64,000 nt of DNA from JAEUMY01 sp031394355 (lineage in GTDB: Bacteria > Pseudomonadota > Gammaproteobacteria > Burkholderiales > Usitatibacteraceae): NCBI GenBank assembly GCA_031394355.1, contig JANNSU010000066.1, positions 1-64,000 of the forward strand, read 5' to 3'. The notes under the pieces are model-generated. The model was given only the letters and a program-made list of their open reading frames with translations, was not told the origin of the DNA and searched no databases. Positions 58,617-64,000 of the stretch are shown here, piece by piece. A program made the position numbers and the translations under genes. Numbering within the stretch: the first letter of the stretch is position 1; each line of letters begins with the position of its first letter.

Positions 58617-59996
58617 ATGAGCGTCATCACCGACAAGAAAGCCTTCACCGCCGCCACGCGAATATTCGCAACGGATGCCAAGCGTCTTCCTGCTTTCCTT
58701 GCCGGCCTGACGCCTTTTGCCCGCAAGTGGCTGGAGGCCGGTGGCTTCGATGCTGCGCCGAATGCCTGCGCGCTCGTGCCCGGTAAATCGGGACAAATCG
58801 ACTTTGTTGTAGTCGGCGTGCGCGATGGCAGCGACTCCTGGGCGTTGGCCGCACTGCCGCTGAAGCTGCCGCGCGGGCGATACGAACTGGCACAGGCTGC
58901 CGGCACGGTGAAGATCGCGACCGAGAAGGCCGCGTTCGGCTGGGCATTGGGCGGCTATCAGTTCACCCGCTACAAAAAAGCCAAGCGCAAACCCGCCGAC
59001 CTGCAATGCGAAGTTTCGCAGAAGGTGAAGGCGGCACTGGCCGAGGCGGAAGCCGTGGTGCTGGTGCGGGACATGGTCAACACACCCGCCGAAGACATGG
59101 GCCCGCAGGAGATATCGGACCTGGTGCGCGAGCAGGCGGAGCTCTTTGGCGGCACGTTCACCGAGATCATAGGCGACGAGCTGCTGGCCGAAAACTTTCC
59201 CGCCATTCACGCCGTGGGTCGTGCGGCGGACCGCGAGCCACGGCTGCTTGAGATCACCTGGGGCAACCCGAAGCATCCACGCGTGGCCATCGTCGGCAAA
59301 GGTGTGTGCTTTGACACCGGTGGGCTCGACATCAAGACGGCCGAGGGCATGCGGCTCATGAAGAAGGACATGGGTGGCGCTGCGCACGCCCTCGCATTGG
59401 CACATCTGGTGATGCAGCAGAAGCTGCCGGTGCGCATGCAGCTCCTCATCCCCGCCGTGGAGAACGCCATCAGCGGCAATGCGTTCCGCCCCGGCGATAT
59501 CATCCGCACCCGTGCGGGACTCACGGTCGAGATCGGCAACACTGACGCCGAGGGCCGCGTCATTCTGTGCGACGCGATGACCTATGCGACGGAACTGAAG
59601 CCCGGGCTGCTGATCGATTTTGCGACACTCACCGGCGCCGCGCGCGTGGCACTGGGCCCGGAGCTGCCGGCGATGTTCTGCAACCGCGATGTGTTGGCCG
59701 CAAAGTTGGAGACCGCCGCCAACATCGTGCACGATCCGCTCTGGCGCATGCCGCTCTGGCGCAACTATCGCCGTCTCTTCGATTCCGACGTGGCGGATTT
59801 CAACAACGCTGGCAAGGGCGGGTTCGCCGGTGCGGTGGTGGCGGCTTTGTTCCTCGATCACTTCGTGCCGGAAAATCTGCCGTGGATCCACCTGGACACG
59901 TTCGCGTGGAACGATGTGTCGCGTCCCGGCCGTCCTGCGGGCGGCGAGGCGATGGGATTGCGTGCTGCGTTCGCGTTGCTGAAAGATCACCGCTAA
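58617..59996 (+). CDS. M17 leucyl aminopeptidase-family protein
   Basis: 459 aa. The metal/catalytic core is complete: KGVCFDTGGLDIKTAEGMRL (Lys, Asp), MKKDMGGAAHALALA, and the signature NTDAEGRVILCDAM (Asp, Glu, Arg), then TLTGAARVALG. The N-terminal domain is shorter than in PepA and resembles the PepB-like branch. Cytoplasmic peptidase releasing N-terminal residues; hexamer expected. The palindrome copy near the start reads RIFA. Promoter should lie in 58446-58616; no clear boxes seen. Confidence 0.92.
   Translation: MSVITDKKAFTAATRIFATDAKRLPAFLAGLTPFARKWLEAGGFDAAPNACALVPGKSGQIDFVVVGVRDGSDSWALAALPLKLPRGRYELAQAAGTVKIATEKAAFGWALGGYQFTRYKKAKRKPADLQCEVSQKVKAALAEAEAVVLVRDMVNTPAEDMGPQEISDLVREQAELFGGTFTEIIGDELLAENFPAIHAVGRAADREPRLLEITWGNPKHPRVAIVGKGVCFDTGGLDIKTAEGMRLMKKDMGGAAHALALAHLVMQQKLPVRMQLLIPAVENAISGNAFRPGDIIRTRAGLTVEIGNTDAEGRVILCDAMTYATELKPGLLIDFATLTGAARVALGPELPAMFCNRDVLAAKLETAANIVHDPLWRMPLWRNYRRLFDSDVADFNNAGKGGFAGAVVAALFLDHFVPENLPWIHLDTFAWNDVSRPGRPAGGEAMGLRAAFALLKDHR
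58658..58669. repeat. Iterated palindrome GCGAATATTCGC
   Basis: Exact copy in the M17 peptidase gene, read as RIFA in AATRIFATDAK, in the variable N-terminal region. Confidence 0.85.
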
Positions 59997-60011
59997 CCGC
60001 TGGTCATTTCA

Positions 60012-61322
60012 ATGGCCCGCATCATTCTCACCGCCTGGGGTACCTACGGCGATGTTTTCCCGGCGCTGGGTATGGCACTCCGGCTGAAGGCGCGCGGCCA
60101 CGACCCGGTCCTGGCTACCTGTGCCTACTACCGTGACATGGTCGAAGCGCGCGGCGTGCGTTTTGCTCCGCTGGCACCAGACATTGACCCGAATGACAAG
60201 GCTTTCGCTGCGCGGGTGATGGACCCATGGCGGGGGGCGGAGGCAATCTTCAGGGAGAGCATCATTCCGGCCCTCCCGCGTGCACTGGCGGACATGCGCG
60301 CTGCGGCGGAAGGGGCTGACCTGATCGTTTCACATCCGGTGACCTTTACCGCGCGGATGGTGGCGGAGGAACGCGGTCTGCCGTGGTTGAGTTCGGCCCT
60401 GGCACCGATTTCGTTTCTCTCCGCACACGATCCCTCCGCGCCGCCCGGTGCGCCCTGGCTGCGCCATCTGCTCGAGCGGGGCTTGCTGTGGGGCAAATCG
60501 TTTCGCTGGCTGGCCCATCGTATGACGGCGCCGTGGTTTGCCCCCGTGCATGCAATGCGGCGTGATCTCGGTTTGCCTGCTGTGGGTCATGCGTTGTTCG
60601 ACGGCCAGTTCTCACCACTGGGCACGCTCGCCCTGTTTTCACCGTCCATCGGCGCGCCGCAGCCCGACTGGCCACCGCACTCGATTGCGACAGGCTTCAT
60701 TGACTACAACGGCGGCGAACCCTTGGCGCCAGACGTGCAACGCTTTCTGGATGACGGCCCACCGCCTCTGGTCTTCACGCTCGGCACCTCGGCTGTGTTC
60801 GTGGCGGGTGACTTCTACGAGGAGAGCATTCTGGCCGCACGGGAGATGGGAAAGCGCACATTGCTGTTGACCGGCCCGGACCATCTCGCACGCGTGCAGC
60901 CGTTGCTGTCCGATGGCATGCTGGCAGTAGAGTTCGCCCCCCATGCAGCGGTCTTTCCAAGGGCGCTGGCCATCGTTCATCAGGCTGGAATGGGTACGCT
61001 GGCGCAAGGGTTGCACTCGGGCCGCCCCACGCTCATCGTGCCGCATGCCAACGACCAGCCGGACAACGCCTGGCGGGCTGCGCGCTTGGGAACTGCGCGA
61101 GTCCTGATGCCCGGCCAGTACAAAGCGAAAAATGTGGCAAGGGAATTGCATGCGCTACTTGCTGACGTGCGGTATCTTGAGGCGGCTGCGAATATTCGCA
61201 GTCGGCTGCAACAAGAAGATGGTGCCGGGGCGGCCTGCGATGCGATCGAGGCCTGCCTTGCGACAAGCCGTCTGCCAACACATCCCGGGGAAATCGTGAA
61301 TCACGACGGGAGCAAAGCATGA
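60012..61322 (+). CDS. UGT/MGT-type glycosyltransferase (GT1)
   Basis: 436 aa GT-B fold. N-terminal ILTAWGTYGDVFPALGMALR (glycine-rich acceptor loop) and the C-terminal donor-binding part with VFTLGTSAVFVAGDF, VEFAPHAAVFPRALAIVHQA, GMGTLAQGLHSGRPTLIVPH and DQPDNAWRAARLG. This is the pattern of glycosyltransferases that modify lipids or small molecules, such as rhamnosyltransferase-like enzymes. The C-terminal palindrome copy reads ANIR. The stop overlaps the lipoprotein start as ATGA. Confidence 0.88.
   Translation: MARIILTAWGTYGDVFPALGMALRLKARGHDPVLATCAYYRDMVEARGVRFAPLAPDIDPNDKAFAARVMDPWRGAEAIFRESIIPALPRALADMRAAAEGADLIVSHPVTFTARMVAEERGLPWLSSALAPISFLSAHDPSAPPGAPWLRHLLERGLLWGKSFRWLAHRMTAPWFAPVHAMRRDLGLPAVGHALFDGQFSPLGTLALFSPSIGAPQPDWPPHSIATGFIDYNGGEPLAPDVQRFLDDGPPPLVFTLGTSAVFVAGDFYEESILAAREMGKRTLLLTGPDHLARVQPLLSDGMLAVEFAPHAAVFPRALAIVHQAGMGTLAQGLHSGRPTLIVPHANDQPDNAWRAARLGTARVLMPGQYKAKNVARELHALLADVRYLEAAANIRSRLQQEDGAGAACDAIEACLATSRLPTHPGEIVNHDGSKA
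61188..61199. repeat. Iterated palindrome, extended to 16 bp
   Basis: The 12-bp core with CT and AG flanks gives a 16-bp palindrome (61186-61201). Read as ANIR in AAANIRSRLQ of the glycosyltransferase. Confidence 0.85.
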
Positions 61323-62188
61323 AAAGGATGTTTCTTGTAGCGGCCAGTGTTTGTGCGCTGGGCCCACTGCTATTAGCGGGCTGTGCCAAAGGCATCGACC
61401 AGAAGATTGATGCGTCCAGCGACAGCGCTCTGGTCGCGAGCCTTGCAACCATTCACGCCAGCGCCAAGCCAGAGGAGGTAGCGGCATTGGATGCGGCGCT
61501 TAAGGTCCTCGCGGTCACGGATGTCAGCATAGGCTATGAAGGCGGCATCGTCGGCGCGCTGGAGAAACTCGGCGCACAACCGGTCACTCAGCTACGCGAC
61601 CGTTTCGAGCCGATTGTGCAGGGCAAGTCCGGCCGCGCCATCATCGCTGCGGCGGCGCTGCGCAAGAAGGAGCAGGCAGCCCGCGACCTGCCGATCCTGG
61701 AGCAGGAACTCGCCAAATTGTCGAAACTGGGTTCGGAGCGTGAAGCAGGCAAGGAAGTGCTGGACAAGATCGTGGTACACCTGCCCCGATTCGGCTACCA
61801 GCCGACCCCGACAGGCAAGCTCGCGATGCTGGAATTCAAGGTCACGAACAACACGGAGCAGAAACTTACCTCCTTGTTTTTGCGTGGCAGCGCCATCGAC
61901 CCCGGATCGTCCAAGGTGTTGTTCGTTGACGACATCAACTACAAGCTTCCCACGGGTCTCCTGCCCGGCGAGACGAAGGACATTCGGCTGCCTTACTCAC
62001 AGCCAGGGAAGTGGAATTCCCCAGAACTCGCGAAGCAGAACGAGATCGAGCTGGCCGTAGAGGTTGTGAATGCCGAGACCGGGCCTGGAGTGAAGATCGT
62101 GGCGCACTTCACGCATAAAGATGCAGAACGCCTTGCGCTGCTGGAACGACACAAACCACAACTCGAGGCCATGGCACAAGGCCGCTGA
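61319..62188 (+). CDS. Predicted lipoprotein of unknown function
   Basis: 289 aa. Lipoprotein signal with LLLAGCAK (Cys about residue 22). Residues 25-150 are helical (SALVASLATIHASAKPEEVA; RKKEQAARDLPILEQELAKL). Residues ~165-270 form a beta domain (KLAMLEFKVTNNTEQKLTSL; PGETKDIRLPYSQPGKWNSP). The helical half resembles DUF6694-type lipoproteins, but I am not certain. ATGA overlap with the glycosyltransferase gene suggests joint translation. Confidence 0.7.
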   Translation: MKRMFLVAASVCALGPLLLAGCAKGIDQKIDASSDSALVASLATIHASAKPEEVAALDAALKVLAVTDVSIGYEGGIVGALEKLGAQPVTQLRDRFEPIVQGKSGRAIIAAAALRKKEQAARDLPILEQELAKLSKLGSEREAGKEVLDKIVVHLPRFGYQPTPTGKLAMLEFKVTNNTEQKLTSLFLRGSAIDPGSSKVLFVDDINYKLPTGLLPGETKDIRLPYSQPGKWNSPELAKQNEIELAVEVVNAETGPGVKIVAHFTHKDAERLALLERHKPQLEAMAQGR

Positions 62189-62200
62189 AGGAACACCTCG

Positions 62201-62246
62201 CATGATACGAAAACTCTTGATCGCATGATACGAAAACTCCTGATTG
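62201..62246 (+). repeat. 23-bp tandem duplication of a start region
   Basis: 62201-62223 and 62224-62246 are direct repeats with two mismatches (CTCTTGATC versus CTCCTGATT). Each copy begins CATGATACGAAAACTC and carries an ATG. Confidence 0.85.
62202..62228 (+). CDS. 8-codon leader ORF coupled to the next gene
   Basis: The first copy of the duplicated start reads ATG to TGA as MIRKLLIA, with GAAGGAA upstream at ribosome-site distance. Its TGA (62226-62228) overlaps the ATG (62225-62227) of the AsmA-like gene. The likely effect is that ribosomes load at the first copy and restart at the second. The peptide is the same as the first eight residues of the downstream protein. Confidence 0.5.
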   Translation: MIRKLLIA

Positions 62247-62956
62247 CTTTCGCGCTGCTGCTGGTCCTCGTTGGCGGTGTGGCCTGGTGGGTGCTGTCTT
62301 CTCTGGACAGCATCGTGAAGGAGGGTTTGGAGCACTATGGCACCAAGGCGCTGGGCGTCAACGTCTCAGTTGGCGCGGTCGAGATCTCGACCGAGAACGG
62401 ACGTGGCGTCATCCGAAACCTGGTGATCGGCAGTCCTTCCGGATACGCGGGTGAGCACGCCATGCGCATCGCCGAAGCATCCGTGGCCATCGACGTGAAG
62501 TCACTTCGATCCGACCTCGTGGTCATTCGCGAAATCAACATTGATGCACCGAGTATCAATTTCGAGCTGGTAGGTGGCAAATCGAATCTCGAAGTCATCC
62601 AGGGCAATATCGACCGCTACCTTGCGGAGCGTGGCGGGGGCAAGACCAACCCCTCCAATACGGGAAAAGTCGAAAGGCGATACACGATTCATGCTGCGAA
62701 TATTCGCAAGGCACAAGTACACGTCATCAATCCATTGCTGAACGATGCTGGACTCGACTTCACCCTGCCGGATGTGACGCTGCGCCGCATTGGCGACGAT
62801 GGCCGCGGCGTCACCGGCGGCGAGGCAGCTCGCATCGTGACGCATACATTGCTCCTTCGCATCGCGGCCAAGGCCCTGACAGGTGGGCAGTTGATGGAGC
62901 GCGGCGTTGAGGGTGCAATCGACATGTTGAAAGAGCTGTTCCGCTCGTCCAAATAG
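62225..62956 (+). CDS. AsmA-like membrane-anchored protein
   Basis: 243 aa. One N-terminal helix (LLIAFALLLVLVGGVAWWVL), then SLDSIVKEGLEHYGTKALGV-NVSVGAVEIS, the start typical of AsmA/DUF748-type proteins. These are bridge-like, beta-rich and linked to lipid transport or membrane assembly. At 243 aa it is much shorter than most AsmA proteins. ANIR palindrome copy in IHAANIRKAQV. Start chosen at the second copy of the duplicated region, since only it opens the long frame. Confidence 0.75.
   Translation: MIRKLLIAFALLLVLVGGVAWWVLSSLDSIVKEGLEHYGTKALGVNVSVGAVEISTENGRGVIRNLVIGSPSGYAGEHAMRIAEASVAIDVKSLRSDLVVIREINIDAPSINFELVGGKSNLEVIQGNIDRYLAERGGGKTNPSNTGKVERRYTIHAANIRKAQVHVINPLLNDAGLDFTLPDVTLRRIGDDGRGVTGGEAARIVTHTLLLRIAAKALTGGQLMERGVEGAIDMLKELFRSSK
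62696..62707. repeat. Iterated palindrome GCGAATATTCGC
   Basis: Exact copy in the AsmA-like gene, read as ANIR; T and A flanks extend it to 14 bp. Last copy in the window. Confidence 0.85.
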
Positions 62957-63007
62957 TGCGGGTGGGAATCTCTTCCTGCGGCCCGCGACATCACAAGGAG
63001 GCAGATC

Positions 63008-63532
63008 ATGAACGTGGAAGTCAGGCCATTCAGGACATCACGTCGCAGCATCCGGACGGCAGGCATGCGGGCGATGTTGCTTCTCCTTGCTGTGGGCTCC
63101 TTTGCGCTGGCCCCTGCGCAAACGGGAAAGGACTTCAATGCCTGTGCCTTGTTGACCGTGGAGGAGGCATCCACGCTGCTGGGTGCCACGGCCGTGCCCG
63201 AAGTCATGAAAGGGAAACCACCCAAGGTTGTGCCAAATTGCCTGTACACCAGCACCGTTGATGGCGCGCCAGTGACGCTCGGCATTCAGTTCCGCTTCTT
63301 CAAGGCCCCTGCAGATGCCCTTGGTGCCCTGAAGGAGGCGCGCCTGGAAGGCCGGGGCAGGCCGCTGATCATCAACGGCCAGGATGCGTACTGGCACCCG
63401 AAGCTGGCCCATTTGGTAGTCAGCAAAGGCACCGCGATCCTCACCATCACGGCAGGGCCGCTAAAGGAAAATGAGCGCGTACCCGAGCTGGCGCGCAAAG
63501 TTGCAGACAGAGTCCTGCCAAAGCTGGGCTGA
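63008..63532 (+). CDS. Exported protein of unknown function
   Basis: 174 aa; AAGGAGG precedes the ATG by about 7 nt. After a basic n-region (RPFRTSRRSIRTAGMR) comes a signal helix (AMLLLLAVGSFALAPAQ). The mature part starts FNACALLTVEEASTLLGATA, a pattern seen in several secreted domains of unknown function, and contains a second Cys (VPNCLYTS), so one disulfide is possible. No enzymatic motif recognised. Confidence 0.7.
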   Translation: MNVEVRPFRTSRRSIRTAGMRAMLLLLAVGSFALAPAQTGKDFNACALLTVEEASTLLGATAVPEVMKGKPPKVVPNCLYTSTVDGAPVTLGIQFRFFKAPADALGALKEARLEGRGRPLIINGQDAYWHPKLAHLVVSKGTAILTITAGPLKENERVPELARKVADRVLPKLG

Positions 63533-63570
63533 GCGGGCTGCAATCTGACAACTGGCAGCCGGTCCTTCGG

Positions 63571-64000
63571 TCAGCGAAAGGTCTGTCCTGCCGCCAGACC
63601 CACCGAGCGCGCCCACTCGGCGGCTGGCTGACGGCGTCCCCCTGGTTTCTGAACCGACTCAAGTCGGAGGGCACCCGTCCCACAGGCGACTAGCGGGCCG
63701 GTTGGCGAAACGTCCAAAACAGTTCCCGGCACACCGCCAGCCGCCAGCGTGAGGGCGGCGGCCCACACTTTCAGTGGTTCGGACGCAAAGGATGCCTCTG
63801 TCCCCGGAAAGGGATCAAATGCCCGGATCTGACGATCAATCTCCGCGGCGGGGCGGGTCCAGTCGATGGGCGCTTCGGCGCGCGTGAGCTTCTGGGCGTA
63901 GGTCACACCAACCTCTGACTGAGGCTTCAGCGCCAGCTCGTCAAGCTTGTCCAGCGCCTCCACGATGGCTGCCGCCCCGAGGGGGGTCAACTTCTCGAAC
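63571..64000 (-). CDS. fmt: Methionyl-tRNA formyltransferase Fmt, C-terminal part (cut by window edge)
   Basis: The frame is open to the right edge, so the 5' part is outside. Visible: FEKLTPLGAAAIVEALDKLD, YAQKLTRAEAPIDWTRPAAE, IDRQIRAFDPFPG and the C-terminal RNA-binding domain with LAAGGVPGTVLDVSPTGPLV and ACGTGALRLESVQKPGGRRQ. Adds formyl to initiator Met-tRNA. Same strand as rsmB, its usual neighbour. Confidence 0.93.
   Translation of the reverse strand, partial: FEKLTPLGAAAIVEALDKLDELALKPQSEVGVTYAQKLTRAEAPIDWTRPAAEIDRQIRAFDPFPGTEASFASEPLKVWAAALTLAAGGVPGTVLDVSPTGPLVACGTGALRLESVQKPGGRRQPAAEWARSVGLAAGQTFR

Noticed and set aside
58473..59990. 505-codon open frame on the minus strand
   Set aside because: Antisense to the M17 peptidase gene, without motifs or ribosome site.
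1..64000. tRNA, rRNA, CRISPR array, prophage or transposase genes
   Set aside because: No sequence or encoded motif supporting any of these was seen, although a covariance search for tRNAs could not be run.

Overview
The window looks like a chromosomal segment of a GC-rich betaproteobacterium. Evidence: the pilMNOPQ-aroK-aroB order, the rubredoxin-pilG-pilH-pilI-pilJ-chpA order, and an rsmB-DUF4390-ntrY-ntrX block, with fmt cut by the right edge. These are arrangements I know from Betaproteobacteria. I cannot name a genus. No rRNA, tRNA, CRISPR array, prophage or transposase gene was seen.

Layout. 0-4 kb: exported and DCC-family proteins, then a small accessory patch (AbrB/PIN toxin-antitoxin pair, HTH-nucleotidyltransferase fusion) lying between a short decayed fragment of a BaiN-type flavoprotein gene and an intact BaiN-type gene. 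4.0-4.4 kb: a non-coding stretch of consecutive perfect inverted repeats. 4.4-11.5 kb: M1 aminopeptidase, membrane class III cyclase, lipoprotein, uppP and a FecR-domain protein. 11.5-22.1 kb: the Pil-Chp chemosensory operon for twitching motility, preceded by rubredoxin. 22.2-30.6 kb: thiD-thiE-hemL, a cytochrome c, engB, hemB, a nucleotidyltransferase-like gene and mrcA. 30.7-37.5 kb: the type IV pilus assembly/secretin operon and aroKB. 37.9-45.3 kb: a Dpp-type peptide ABC transporter operon ending in two amidohydrolase-type genes. 45.4-50.8 kb: ntrX-ntrY-DUF4390-rsmB on the minus strand. 50.8-63.5 kb: an accessory block (GMC oxidoreductase, molybdenum hydroxylase with a broken small subunit, soxXYZA, nitronate monooxygenase, M17 aminopeptidase, glycosyltransferase, lipoprotein, AsmA-like protein) placed between rsmB and fmt, which are usually neighbours.

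The most striking signal is not a gene. The perfect 12-bp palindrome GCGAATATTCGC occurs 18 times, with four more copies having one outer mismatch, where about 0.004 are expected by chance in 64 kb. Copies lie in coding sequence in all three frames (read as ANIR, RIFA or EYS) and in intergenic gaps. They are dense at 50-63 kb (11 copies in 12.5 kb) and absent from 10.7-26.4 kb and 26.5-39.5 kb. This behaves like a highly iterated palindrome of the kind known from cyanobacteria (HIP1), but with a different sequence. Its function is unknown to me.

The two type IV pilus blocks (chemosensory and assembly) would work together in surface motility. thiDE with hemL and hemB are cofactor biosynthesis genes. 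The Dpp operon with its two hydrolases suggests uptake and deacylation of peptides or acyl amino acids. soxXYZA would supply only part of a thiosulfate-oxidising system, because soxB and soxCD are not in the window.
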